Source of the DNA: Pyrenopolyporus hunteri
Lineage: Eukaryota; Ascomycota; Sordariomycetes; Xylariales; Hypoxylaceae
Assembly (NCBI GenBank): GCA_902806595.1
Contig: CADCXC010000009.1
Location: forward strand, 372,001-436,000
Length of the DNA: 64,000 bases
Direction: 5' to 3'
Within the stretch, counting starts at the first letter, position 1; each line of letters opens with the position of its first letter. A model generated the notes under the pieces. It saw only the letters and a list, made by a program, of their open reading frames with translations. It was not told the origin of the DNA and did no database searches. Positions 42,498-54,603 of the stretch are shown in pieces. Position numbers and translations under genes: made by a program.

Positions 42498-43677
42498 ATA
42501 TTCGAAGTTTTTTCGAAATATTATTTCGAATTTTTTTTTAGGAAAAAAATTCGAAAAAAAAAATAAAAATTAATTACGTAAAAATTTACGAGTTATACTT
42601 TCCACGCTACATTAATTATATATTATATTATATTACGTTACGTTATATTACGTTACGTTATATTACGTTACGTTAATTAATTACGCGTACGTTTCGCGTA
42701 ACGATTTATATTACGTTTTTATTTAATTAATTAAACCGTTTAATTAAACCGTTATATATATCGTAATTATTATATTTAAAATTATTTACATTTTAATAAA
42801 CGATTTTATTAATTTAATTATATAAATTTAATTTTAATTTAACGTATAATTCGATTTAAATAAATTAAATTAAATAAATTAAATTAAATAAATCGAATTA
42901 AATAAATCGAATTAAATAAATCGAATTAAATAAATCGAATTAAATAAATCGAATTAAATAAATCGAATTAAATAAATCGAATTAAATAAATCGAATTATA
43001 TAATTTTAATTTTAATTTAACGTATAATTCGATTTAAAAAAATCGAATTAAATAAATTTATACGAAAAATTCGAATTATATAAATTTAATTTTAATTTAA
43101 CGTATAATTTTATTTAAAAAATTCGAATTATATAAATTTAATTATAAGTATAAATTTAATTATATGGATTTAATTATATAAATTTAATTTTAATTCGACG
43201 TATTTTTCGTAGTACTTTTCGAAGAATTTTTCGAATTATATATTTAAAGTTAAGTATAAAAGGGTTATACGGGTGGTTACTCGCGACGGCTCTTTCGAAA
43301 GATTCTTAGAAAAGTAGTAGGAGTGGCTTTTCGCGACGGTTCTTTCGAAAGGTGGTAGGGGTGGCCTTTTACGACGGTTTCACCGAAAGGTGGTATAAGT
43401 GGCCTTTCGCGACGGCTTTTTCGAAAGGTGGTATGGGGTGGTTTTTTACGACGGTTTTTCGAAAGGTGGTACGGGTGGTTTTTTATAAAAGTTAAAGGGT
43501 GCTACGAAAGTTATATTAAAAGCTATATTAAAAATTATATTAAAAACTATATTAAAAGTTATATTAAAAATTATATTAACAGTTATATTAAAAAATATAT
43601 AATTATAAAAATAGTCGTAAAATTCGAAGAAAATCGAAGGCTATTATATTATATTACGGGGGTAACTTTTAATTAAA
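42498..43677. mobile_element. A element, copy 4
   Basis: Full-length, opposite in orientation to the copy at 8,563, and the second least mutated. The AAATAAATCGAATT 14-bp array lies at 42,850-43,000 and five to six tandem units with TCGCGACGG at 43,260-43,470. The short open frame across its right end is a translation of repeats and not a gene. Confidence 0.82.
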
Positions 43678-43844
43678 AAAATTAATAAATTTTATAAAAA
43701 TTTAAATTTAAATTAAAAAATTTCGATAAAAATTTTAATTATAAAATTATCGTTAATATTATATATTTAAATAAACATTTTATTTTATATATAATCGATT
43801 TAATTATAAAATTTTAAATAATTTATTTATTTAAATTTTTTTTC

Positions 43845-45016
43845 GATATATTATTTCGATTTTTTTTAATAAAAAAATTTAAATTATAAATATAAATATA
43901 ATTTTAATTTAATATATAATATAATTTAAACAAATCGAATTAAATAAATTTAATTATATAAATTTAATTTTAATTTAATATATAATTCGATTTAAAAAAA
44001 TTAAATTATATAAATTTAATTATAAATATAAATTTAATTATAGGTATAAATTTAATTATAAATATAAATTTTATTATATAAATTTAATTATATAAATTTA
44101 ATTATATAAATTTAATTATATAAATTTAATTATATAAATTTAATTATATAAATTTAATTATATAAATTTAATTATATAAATTTAATTTTAATTCGACGTA
44201 TTTTTCGTAATATTTTTCGAAAAATTTTTCGAATTATATATTTAAAATTAAATATAAAAGGATTATATAAATAATAATAATAATAGTAATAATAATAATA
44301 TATTTAACGTTTTAGTAAATTTATTTAAATATTAAATATTAAAAGCTTATATTTTTATATAAAATATAAAACGATTAAAATAAAAATTAACCTTTAAAAA
44401 AACCTCGTATTAATATATTATTATTATATAAAAAATTACTTAATAATTAAAAAAAAAATCGAACGTTTTATAAAATTAATATAAAATTTTTAAATATTTT
44501 TTAATAATATTTTTTATAAAATTAATATATAATAAAAATCGGCATTAAAAAAAAACTTAACCGTTTTTTTAAAGGAAAGGTTTTTTTTAATCGTAGTAAA
44601 ATTCGAATTTACGTATATTAATGTTTTACGTTAATGTAAGTTAAACGTTTAATTATTACGTTATACGGTTAAGGTTATACGAATAATTATTTATAACGAT
44701 TTTTTCGAAAAATTTTTAAAAAAAATAATAAAAGTAGTTTTTCGTAACGATTTTATCGAAAAGTAATAAAAGTAATTTTTTTATAACGATTTTATCGAAA
44801 AATAATTAAAATAATATTTTATAACGATTTTATCGAAAAGTAATAAAAATAACTTTTTATAATAATTTTATCGAAAAATAATTTAAAATAATTTTTATAA
44901 TAATTTTTCGAAAAATAATATAAATAATTATATTAAAAATATATAATTATAAAAATAATTATAAAATTCGAAAAAAAATCGAAAATTATTATATTATTTT
45001 ATAAAAATAATTTTTA
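43845..45016. mobile_element. A element, copy 5, carrying a SINE
   Basis: Same orientation as copy 4 and directly adjacent to it. The 14-bp array is at 44,060-44,180. A SINE interrupts it just before the CGACG tandem units, at the place that reads AAAGGGTTATAC in copy 4. Confidence 0.78.
44269..44672 (-). mobile_element. tRNA-headed SINE, copy 2
   Basis: Reverse complement of the SINE at 22,994-23,378 along its whole length, more heavily RIP-mutated. The host sequence GATTATAT on the left (44,261-44,268) and GGTTATAC on the right (44,673-44,680) are RIP-diverged versions of one target sequence that is still GGTTATAC in the sister element. Its AT-rich trinucleotide tail is at the low-coordinate end. 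Confidence 0.78.
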
Positions 45017-45039
45017 ATTATATAATTTAATAAAATAAA

Positions 45040-48000
45040 ATTATAATAAAGTAATAAAAATAAAATAAAAATAATTTAACGTGTTAATATAAAAAACGTT
45101 TATATATTAAATCGAAAAAAATATAATATATTTAAAAATATTTATATTAATATATATTTATATTATAATATAATAACGATTAAAATTTTTCGTTTTTTAA
45201 ATATTTAATTAATTAATTAAATACGATAATTTAAATTCGATAACGTTTATTATTTCGATAAAATTATTATTAATATCGTTTCGACGACGTTATAAATTAT
45301 TTTTTAATAAACGTATTTATTTTTTATCGTTTTTAATAATTTATCGTTTTTATTTTATATTTTATCGTTTTTTTATTATAATTTTTTATAATATAATTCT
45401 TTTAATAATTAATATTTAAATTTTTATCGTTAATTTTATTTAATTTATAAAGTAATTAAAATAATTTACGTAATTAATTTAAATTTTTAATATTTAATAT
45501 ATTTATTTTTTTATTTTTATTTTTTAAAAAATAATTATATTTTTTTTAATTATTACGATTAATTAATATTTTATTATATTAATATATATCGAATAAAAAT
45601 ATAATTAATAATATATTTTTAATTTTATACGAAAAAAATAACTTTAATTTTTATTATCGAAAAATATTTATAAATTTTTCCAATCGTTATTAAATAATTC
45701 GTATATAATATCGGTGATTTTATTAAATATCGTATTAAAAAAAAGTTATTATATTAAAAATTATAGTTTTTTTTTAAACGACTTTATAATTTTTATTAAT
45801 TAAATCGATATATATATTTATATTTATCGAAAATTAATAAAGTGATATTTATTACGATGTTTTTTTTATTTAAATTTTTAATAAAATGTATTTTTTTATT
45901 ATTATCGATTATTTTAAAAAAGTTTAAAATAATAAAAATAATTATATCGAAAAATTTTATAACGTTTTAAAAAACTAAATTTTATTTTTTTAAACGTATA
46001 TTATACGATTAAAATTCGATAAATTTAATTTTATATCGTATTTTTTATTATTTTTATTAAATGTACGATTTTTTATTTTTTATGTAATATATTTTATTAT
46101 TAATATTTTACGAATATATATTTAATTATAAAACGATATTTTAATACGAAATAAAATAAAGTTTAATATTATTATAATTAAATTTCGATTATTTTTTTTA
46201 ATATTAAAGTCGAAAAAAAAACGAAAGAAAATTCGATTTTAAAATATTATAAATTATATTAAATAAATTAATATTATACTAACGAATTTTTAAAAAAAAA
46301 TTTAAAAATAAATAATAATTTATCGTAATTATATATATTTATTATAATATATTATAATTATAATATATTTTATTTATTTTATTATATTATTTCGAACAAT
46401 TAATTAATAAATTTCGTATATTAATTAAAACTTTTAACAATATTAAAAAAATACGTTAATTTATAATTAACGACGATAACGATGAAAATTTTAATTAATT
46501 TTATATTAAACGAAAATATTATCGTAACGATAAAAACGGTTAATATTAATCGAAAAAAAAAACGATTTAAATTTAAAAATATCGTTATTAAATATATATA
46601 AAAGAAATATTAAATTAAAAGATTAATATTCGTATTATTAAGATAAAAAATATATTTTTTACTTTTTATTCGATTTTATTAACGTATTTTTATATAAAAA
46701 TATAATAAATTAAATAATTTTTTCGATAATAGATACGTTTTTTAATTAAATTTTTTATATATATTAAATTATATATAATTTTTATTATAAATTTTATTAT
46801 ATTTTATTTATTTTAAAAATGTAAAATATAAAAATTATATCGTTATTTTCGCGTTAATTAAATCTTTTTAATGGTATAAATTTTATATCGATAAATACTT
46901 TATGTTAAAAATTATTTAAATATATATTTAATTTTATATAAATATTAAAAAAGTATATAACCGTAAAAAAAATATATATAATTACCCTTCGAATTATTAT
47001 TTACATTTTTAAATATTTTTATAAAATTAACTTTATATTTAAATAATTTTTAAAATAAATTATACATCGATATAAAATTTATATTATTAAAAAGGTTTAA
47101 TTAACGCGAAAATAACGATATAATTTTTATATTTTATATTTTTAAAGTAAATAAGATATAAAAGTAAATATATTAAAAAGTATAAAAAATATAATAAAAT
47201 ATATAATAAAAATTAAATCGATTAAAAAATATATAAAATATATATTATATATTAATATAATTATACGTAAATTTATATATAAAGTTATTAAATACGATAT
47301 ATATTTTAATATATTAATAATATAAATAAAATCCGATATTAAAAATAAATAATATAAATATTATTATTTATAAAAAAAATTTTATAAAATATCGAATATA
47401 AAAAAATTTAATATTTTATTCGAAAAAAATATTTTATATTTAAAAGTTTATAATACGATTATATATCGAAACGTTACGATTTTTAAATTACGAATAATTA
47501 ATAAAATTAAAAATAACAATATTATCGTATTATATAAAAAATTTCATTTAATAATTTAAAATTATAATAATTTCGATAAAAAATATATTATAATATATAT
47601 ATTTATTATTTAAAAAGTTAATTAATATATTATATTAATATTAACGTTAATATTATATCGTAAAAAAATAAAAGTTATAATTTAAAATATTATAATAATT
47701 TATATTTAATTTAAAATATCGATATAAAAAATTATTTTTATATATTTATTAATCGAATTTAAAAATAAATATTTTAAAAAAATATTATTACGAATTATTA
47801 AACTTTTATATAATTTTATAAAATTAAATATTTATTAATTTAAAATTTATTCGCGTTGTTATTAATAAAAATTACGAATAAAATTATTAATTTTCGACTT
47901 TTATTTATTTATAACGAATTTAAATTCGTTCGAATTTATTAACTTTTAAATAAATAATATTTTTAACGTCGATATTACGAATTTTTTTATTATTAAAAAT

Positions 48001-49160
48001 AAAGTTTTTAATAAAATTAAAATTAAAATATATTTTTAAAAAATTATAAATTTCGAAATCGAAGATTTTAATAATTTATATATTACGATTTACGATAAAA
48101 ATTTTAATATAACGATTATTTAAAAAAATTAAATTAAAAAGTTTAAATTATTAAATGTTAAAAATTTCGATATAATTAAAAAATTTATAAAATAATAAAT
48201 TCGAAACGCGTATATTATTTCGATATATTAATTCGAAGTAATTTTTAATTATTATACGGCTGTTTAATATTTCGAATTTAAATTTAAAAAAATAAAAGTT
48301 TTTAATATTAAAATTAAATAATAAATAAATAATTAAATACGTAAATTTTATTATATCGAATTAAATTTTTAAAATTTATATTTTTATATTTTTATCGATG
48401 GATTTTTTACGAATAATAAAAATTTAAATTCGTAAATTAAATACGTTATTATTTTAAATAATAAAAGTTTTATCGATCGAAATAATAAAATATAAATTAT
48501 TAATAATATTATTTATTAATTATTTATTAAATATAAACGAGTTATTTATAATATATTTCTTAATAAAATTTATAAAATAATTTAAAATTTCGACGTCGAT
48601 TACGTTATTTATTATACGATTAATATTATTGTAAAATATTTATTATTTTTAAAACTTTTTTCGTTTTATATATCGATTTTTTATCGTTATATTAATATTT
48701 AATATAAATGAAAAATATTAACGAAAAAAAATTAATCGATTTTATAATTTTAAAATAATTTTATAAAAATCGAAAAATTAATGACATTTAATAAATATAT
48801 AAATTATATAATTTTACGGATATAATAATAAAAGTATTTTTTAATAAAATTATATAAAATTTAATAAAAAAAATCCATTTAATTTAAAATTAAAAAAAAT
48901 AAATAAAACGAAAAATTTAATTAATAATTTATAATTAATTAATTACGAAAAAAAATAAAATAAATAATAATTAATTAATTTATATACGTATTATTTTATA
49001 ATACGTATTTTAAAAAAATATTTATATTTTTTATTTATATAAAAGAAAATTTTTTACGATTTTTTTTATTAAATAATTTTTCTTTTTTAAATAATTATAT
49101 AATATTAATTTTATTTATTTATTATTACTTTTATTATTATTTTTTAATTTATTTACGTAT
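45040..49160. mobile_element. RE3, inverted and deleted RE copy split by P
   Basis: 45,040-46,637 matches the reverse complement of RE1 from about 31,900 to 30,400. 47,373-49,160 matches the reverse complement of 28,560 back to the LTR-like repeat. A stretch of about 1.8 kb is missing between them and a P element occupies the junction. Confidence 0.55.
46638..47372. mobile_element. P element between the two RE3 parts
   Basis: Begins AAAGATTAATATTCG and has both inverted arms; a small part of the left arm is deleted compared with the copy at 22,796. A clean duplication cannot be read. Confidence 0.7.
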
Positions 49161-49164
49161 ATAT

Positions 49165-49338
49165 TTATTAATAAATTATAAATATAAATTTAATTATAAA
49201 TATAAATTTAATTATAAATATAAATTTAATTATAAATATAAATTTAATTATAAATATAAATTTAATTATAAATATAAATTTAATTATAAATATAAATTTA
49301 ATTATAAATATAAATTTAATTATAAATATAAATTTAAT
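49165..49338. repeat. 18-bp tandem array
   Basis: About nine to ten near-perfect copies of an 18-bp unit containing AAATATAAATTTAATTAT, next to the start of A copy 6. Confidence 0.93.
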
Positions 49339-50130
49339 ATTTAAAATTTTTTCGAAATATTATTTCGATTTTTTTTTAAAAAAAAATCGAAAAAAAAAAT
49401 TAATTACGTAAAAATTTACGAATTATATTTTTTATATTATATTAATTATATATTATATTATATTACGTTATATTATATTATATTATATTACGTTATATTA
49501 TATTATATTATATTACGTTACGTTAATTAATTACGTATATATTTTATATAATAATTTATATTATATTTTTATTTAATTAATTAAATTAATTAATTAAATT
49601 ATTATATATATCGTAATTATTATATTTAAAATTATTTATATTTTAATAAATAATTTTATTAATTAAATTAATTTAATCGGATTAATTTAATTATAAATAT
49701 AATTTTAATTTTAATTTAACGTATAATTTTATTTAAAAATTTAAATTATATAAATTTAATTTTAATTTAATATATTTTTTATAATATTTTTCGAATAATT
49801 TTTCGAATTATATATTTAAAATTAAATATAAAAAAATTAAATAAATAATTTTTACGTCGATTTTTTCGAAAATTAATATAAAGTAATTTTTCGCGACGAT
49901 TTTTTAAAAAAATAATATAAAGTGATTTTTTACGACGGTTTTTCGAAAAATAATACGAGTAATTTTTGGTAAAAATTAAAAATATTACGAAAATTATATT
50001 AAAAATTATATTAAAAATTATAATAAAAATTATATTAATAATTATATTAAAAATATATAATTATAAAAATAATCGTAAAATTCGAAAAAAATTAAAAATT
50101 ATTATATTATTTTATAAAAATAATTTTTAA
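49339..50130. mobile_element. A element, copy 6
   Basis: Short, heavily mutated copy with the terminal palindrome at its left end, an ACGTTATATTATATT array near 49,465-49,525 and two or three CGACG units at 49,850-49,960. Confidence 0.75.
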
Positions 50131-50953
50131 TATTAAAATATTTATTATATTTAATAATTTTATATATAAATTTACGTATAATTATATTAATATATAATAT
50201 ATATAAATTTTTATTTTAAATAATTTAATTATATATTATAATATATAAATTATATAAATTTTAAAATATAATTTATATATTTTTTAAAAACGTATATTTA
50301 TATTATATTTAAAACGAACGTTACGCGTTTATTTTTATATATAAAATTTTTTTTAATTTTATTATAATTAATAATAAATTAATAAATTAAATTTTTATAT
50401 TATATTATATTATTTTTTTAATAATATTATTTATAATTTTTATTATAAGTTTTATTATATTTTATTTATTTTAAAAATATAAAATATAAAAATTATATTT
50501 TTATTTTTATTTTAATTAAAATTTTTTAATAATATAAATTTTATATTAATATATATTTTATTTTAAAAATTATTTAAATATAAGATTAATTTAAAAATAT
50601 AAATAATAATTTTAAAAATAATTATATAATATTTTTTAACGATTATATATTTTTTAAATATTAATATAAAATTTATATTATTAAAAAATTTAATTAAAAT
50701 AAAAATAAAAATAATAATTTATTTTTATATTTTACGTTTTTAAAATAAAAAAAATATAATAAAATATATAATTTAATATATATAAAAAATTTAATTAAAA
50801 ATATATTCGTATTTAAAAAATTATTTAATTTATTATATTTTTATATATAAATTTATTAATAAAACGAAATAAAAAATAAAAAATAAAAGTTTTATATTAA
50901 TAATATAAATGAAAATTCGATAATAAAATATAATAATATATATAATAATATTA
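50131..50953. mobile_element. P element next to the isochore border
   Basis: Both inverted arms are present but the extreme left end is missing where it abuts A copy 6. It is the last element before the tRNA gene; about 90 bp of plain AT-rich sequence follow. Confidence 0.7.
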
Positions 50954-51031
50954 AAAAAAAAAACAATAAAAAAATAATTCGAATTTTAAATTATAATTTA
51001 TGCTTTTTAAAATAAGTTTTACATTAAAATT

Positions 51032-51036
51032 AAAAA
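51032..51036 (-). terminator. RNA polymerase III terminator of the tRNA
   Basis: Five T residues on the minus strand begin six bases past the discriminator base of the tRNA-Ser gene, a normal position for a polymerase III terminator. In this AT-rich setting a T run is also expected by chance. Confidence 0.5.
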
Positions 51037-51041
51037 TATCA

Positions 51042-51176
51042 CGACACTGGCCCGATTCGAACGGGCGCCTCCGAAGAGATGTGATTTCGAGTCACACGCG
51101 TTAGACCACTCTAATTCCATGTTAGGACGGTTTCATCTTCTTAGATCTTTGGTGAACACTTACCCGCCACAGTGCC
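51042..51176 (-). tRNA. tRNA-Ser(CGA) with D-arm intron-like insert
   Basis: With bases 51,111-51,163 removed, the minus strand gives an 82-nt class II tRNA: a 7-bp acceptor stem (GGCACTG with CAGTGTC, one G-U), a 3-bp D-stem GCG/CGC, a D-loop with AGTGGTCTAA, a 5-bp anticodon stem TGTGA/TCACA, the loop CTCGAAA with anticodon CGA at 51,087-51,089, a 13-nt variable arm with a TTCG loop, a perfect 5-bp T-stem around TTCGAAT, and discriminator G. The long variable arm and anticodon agree on serine. There is no intron at the usual 37/38 position. The insert lies between bases 13 and 14 and splits the internal A box, so transcription by polymerase III is uncertain. It could also be a recently disrupted gene. 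Confidence 0.8.
51111..51163 (-). other. 53-nt spliceosomal-type intron inside the tRNA
   Basis: On the minus strand the insert starts GTAAGT, ends TTAG, and contains CTAAC (51,121-51,125) with its branch A about 11 nt from the 3' AG. These are the consensus signals and the typical length of filamentous-fungal spliceosomal introns. Its removal restores tRNA secondary structure exactly. Confidence 0.7.
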
Positions 51177-52081
51177 ATCAGCCTAGTGTGTGCTGTGTTT
51201 TTCTGTGTTGGTAAGGGGAGCTATATACACCACAAACCCCATACACCCTCAACGACTCCTAAGTGGTGGGGTGCTTATAGATATATAAGCTATATCGGAC
51301 TTCCATTCGATGGTGTCACCCGTATTTAAAACCTCGGGGGTTTACGGCTTGGTGTCTATTACCTACAAGGAGCGCGAGGTCCTCTATATCGTCTTCAGTG
51401 TTGTCAGTAGGGTAGATGGAGGCTACGATGGGCTTTGCATATATAGTTATTATAGCTCAAGTTAGGTATCAGGTTGTGGGTGTATGAGACGTGTCAACGT
51501 CTGCTTAATTCTCATGCCCCCTATGTATCCGGGCCTTTACAGAGTTCAGTTATTTCAGATAGCTTGTGGAAGAACAGAGTCCGTTTTACGATCCCGCATT
51601 TAGGTGGCCCGGGAGTTTGTTATGAACTTGGGCTGAGCAGCCACCCAATTAATTGGGAATGATTAGAATTGTCCACGTTAATTAATGCTTCATGCTCATG
51701 TTATTTTGGGGCTTTTGGTGTATAAAGGTAATTCGAGTAACACATGGATAATATAGGCACATAAGATCGTATGACCAGAGATGTTGGAACTAAGCCCTAA
51801 AAATTAAGCCCGTGCGCGGGGATTGTATTATCTAAGCAACCTGTTGGCTTGCAGGGTTGCCGCATTGTGTACCGCCGTTTCTGCGTCAACCAAGGACGAA
51901 CAAACAATTCGACCCAGCACAAGAAATCAATTTCCAGCACGGCCCGGTTTTGCTCCAGCCTTAATATTGGAAACAATGCTCCCGGCCGCCGATTGAAGAT
52001 AAACCAATAGTAATTGCGCGCGCTTCGGTTTCTTCGCGATCTTTCGTGCGAACAACCACTTGATCTTTTCACGGGGCCTGA
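51177..52081. other. Intergenic region upstream of the spindle protein gene
   Basis: No convincing gene; a 62-codon open frame at 51,474 has no recognisable features. Composition is normal. A TATAAAGG sequence at 51,721-51,728 could act in the promoter of the gene at 52,082, about 360 nt upstream of its start codon. Confidence 0.5.
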
Positions 52082-54232
52082 ATGGCTTCACCGCTCTCTC
52101 CCTCTAGTACCGGCGTGCTGAATCTTGCAACGCCCCCAACAAGCCGCTGTTTCGACAAGCACGACATCAATTCACAGACGCCCGAGATGAGTAACGAAGA
52201 CGTCTCCAGCGACAACGGCGTGTCAAGCCCTCCGATGGCGCCGCAGATGCGCGAAGATAAAGACAAAGTCGGTAATAATCGAGAGAACTTTTCACCCTCC
52301 AAGTCGCGCCACTCGCGAATTCTCTCTGGCACCGAGCTGTCGCCTCTAAAGATTTTAATCACCAAAGATGACAATGGCGATACCGAGTCTCGCCCGCCTG
52401 CCAGAAAGGTCATCTCACCAGCCAAGAGTCCGAGAAAGATATCTCCTGAGAAGCGCTTCCCAGTCAAAGTCAACAGCAGCCCATCCCCCGCACCCGAGAC
52501 CCCGAAACATTCGGTGCAGGAGCATAACCTATCAATTGAGGAAGCCCTTCGGCAAAATCAGGGTCTGGCCAATGCCATCAAGATCTTCGAGGACGAGGAA
52601 ACTATGTTGGAATTCGATAAGGACGACGAAGCTGATGTTACTCCCACCTCGGTTGGCGAGCAGCCGGTTGATGAGGAACCCTCCGGTCCCGATGACACGA
52701 TGATCAGCACGTTCAGCGATTTCTCTGCGGTGCCCGACTTAACCATGTTCGCAAGAATCGGACACAGCGCCACCAAGTCCGCTAATGTGGGCACCACCCC
52801 CACAGCCGCACGGAGTCGGCCTGAGATATCTTCCAGGACGCCCAGGCCTCCCGTTATGCATGAATCCGGCAATACGACAAACCTCCTTGTGGACTTTACC
52901 GAGCAGATCAGTGGAGTCTCATCTAGGTATGCCGATCAGACGCCCAGTCGGAATCAGAACGCCGCCGGGGTATCTAGGAACATCATTGCTGCGACACCCC
53001 AACGCCGGCAATCCAACCTGCTCGACTTTGATATTCCGCCTCTTCCTACCCCCCGTAGCATTCCTACCATAACGCCCAGGGAATTGGAGTCTCTCAAGTC
53101 AGGTTTCCTCTCCGAGATCAGTAGCCTCAAGGCATCGCTCAGCGGCAAGGAGGCTGAGGTCTCATCTCTCAAGACGGCGGTAGGTGATGCTGAAAAGCGG
53201 GTGGGTGAGAGCATGGAAGAGCTCCGCGAATTAAGGGCTATCAAGGAAGCGCTGGCTGAGGAGAAGGAGAACTGGGAGAAGCGCGGTCGGGACATGGAGT
53301 CCGTGCTCCGCAAGGTTAAGGAAGAAATCGTTATTGGCCAGCGGGAGCGCGAGGAACTCGAGTCAAAGCTGGAGGAAAGCGAAAAGCGGCGGGAGGCGGC
53401 CGAGATTATGGCCCAGGAGGCGGAGAGCAAGATGGCGGGTATGCGTGCCGGCAGAGCTACCTCGGATGCAGTGTCTGAGTGTGGTAGCAACAAGTCGACC
53501 GATAAGGCTAAAAACGTCGGATCTCGAGAGGTCGAAATCGCAGTGGAGCGCGTTGCTCGCGAGCTACACGCGCTGTATAAGAGCAAGCACGAGAACAAGG
53601 TGGCGGCCTTGAAGAAGAGTTACGAAAACCGCTGGGAGAAGAAGGTGCGCGAACTCGAATCCCGGGTAGACGAGCTCGTCGACGAGAACGAGAGGTTGAG
53701 GCTTGGCCGGGATGCAACAATCACCAGGGTTGATCCTGACCAGACTCTTGCCGACGAGGAACGCAAGGCCCAGGCCATCAGGGACTCGGCACAGATCAGG
53801 GAGATGAACGCCGAGATCGAAAAGCTTGAGGCTGTTATCAACAGTGTCAAAGTGGACAATCACGAGCTCCGCCAGCTCCTTGAGAAGGAGCGCGTCGAGA
53901 AAGGAGAACTTGTTCTACTGGCCGAAGAGATGATGTCGATTCAGAACTTCGTCCAGGCGGAAGAGGCGGTACCCAAACCAACCGCCCCCAAGGTCCAGCG
54001 TGCTGGGCCCGAGAATTTCCGCAACAGCGTCGGCAGCAGAGTATCAGGATTAAGAGCCCCCGGGTCGGTGAAGAAGCCAACAGAGAGTCGGATTGGTGGT
54101 ATCTCGCACGACCGAGGTAAGAACGGTGGATCTCACGGTGGCCTCCCGCGCCCTGGTAGTGGCACGGGTATGCGGAGCGGCATCATGAGCTCTATTGAGA
54201 AGATGGGTAATTATCGGGGCCGGGGTGACTAG
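52082..54232 (+). CDS. Cut12/SnaD-type spindle pole body protein
   Basis: 716 residues, one exon. A stop codon lies directly upstream in frame, so this is the first possible ATG. The N-terminal half is Ser/Pro-rich and probably disordered, with full Cdk consensus sites (SPSK 71, SPAK 112, SPRK 116, SPEK 121) and several TPxR sites. A conserved-looking block with STFSDFSAVPDLTMFARIGH spans 209-228. Long coiled coils run from about 333 to 450 and 483 to 625, including KSKHENKVAALKKSYENRWE at 500-519. The C-terminus is basic and Gly/Arg/Ser-rich. Fungal proteins of this layout are annotated as spindle-pole-body formation-associated (Schizosaccharomyces Cut12, Aspergillus SnaD), coiled-coil proteins acting with mitotic kinases at the spindle pole. 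Identification is by layout and motif memory; another spindle or microtubule-organising coiled-coil protein is possible. It converges on the reductase gene 371 bp downstream. Confidence 0.72.
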   Translation: MASPLSPSSTGVLNLATPPTSRCFDKHDINSQTPEMSNEDVSSDNGVSSPPMAPQMREDKDKVGNNRENFSPSKSRHSRILSGTELSPLKILITKDDNGDTESRPPARKVISPAKSPRKISPEKRFPVKVNSSPSPAPETPKHSVQEHNLSIEEALRQNQGLANAIKIFEDEETMLEFDKDDEADVTPTSVGEQPVDEEPSGPDDTMISTFSDFSAVPDLTMFARIGHSATKSANVGTTPTAARSRPEISSRTPRPPVMHESGNTTNLLVDFTEQISGVSSRYADQTPSRNQNAAGVSRNIIAATPQRRQSNLLDFDIPPLPTPRSIPTITPRELESLKSGFLSEISSLKASLSGKEAEVSSLKTAVGDAEKRVGESMEELRELRAIKEALAEEKENWEKRGRDMESVLRKVKEEIVIGQREREELESKLEESEKRREAAEIMAQEAESKMAGMRAGRATSDAVSECGSNKSTDKAKNVGSREVEIAVERVARELHALYKSKHENKVAALKKSYENRWEKKVRELESRVDELVDENERLRLGRDATITRVDPDQTLADEERKAQAIRDSAQIREMNAEIEKLEAVINSVKVDNHELRQLLEKERVEKGELVLLAEEMMSIQNFVQAEEAVPKPTAPKVQRAGPENFRNSVGSRVSGLRAPGSVKKPTESRIGGISHDRGKNGGSHGGLPRPGSGTGMRSGIMSSIEKMGNYRGRGD

Positions 54233-54603
54233 GCTCGGACGAGAGTTGACGGCTTGGGCCAATGGCGAATCATGATTAAACGTTACGAATTCTGATGCCG
54301 ATACGATGGGGTTGGTGTAATGATTATTCTATTGGTCCCCCGTTGGAGTTTAGGTCAGGATCAAGATCCTCTCTTCTGAATTGCAGACCCGTCTGAGCTT
54401 AGTTGCTCCGACCTATGTATAAAGGTCTCACAAGTTTATACTTCACCGTCACAGGTGCTAGGTAGGGGGTCTGGAGAAGCCAGAGGCCCGTTTAGAGTTA
54501 ATTCAATCGCAGATATTCATCCAAACCCCCGGGCTTCTTAGAACCGTGAAAAGAATTCGATATATTCGCCGTCTCTCGGCATTATCTGGCTTCTGGCTTC
54601 TAC
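54233..54603. other. Convergent intergenic region
   Basis: 371 bp between the stop codons of two convergent genes. It must hold both 3' ends; no other feature was seen. Confidence 0.6.

Noticed and set aside
43428..43676. Open frame of 82 codons
   Set aside because: It is the same A-element array translated in another copy, and only a product of the repeat period.
51474..51662. Small protein gene of 62 codons
   Set aside because: No recognisable domain, signal peptide or codon bias in a non-coding intergenic setting.
52954..53598. Minus-strand open frame of 214 codons
   Set aside because: It is the antisense shadow of the coiled coil in the spindle-pole protein; the serine-rich composition reflects the GAG/AAG-rich sense codons.
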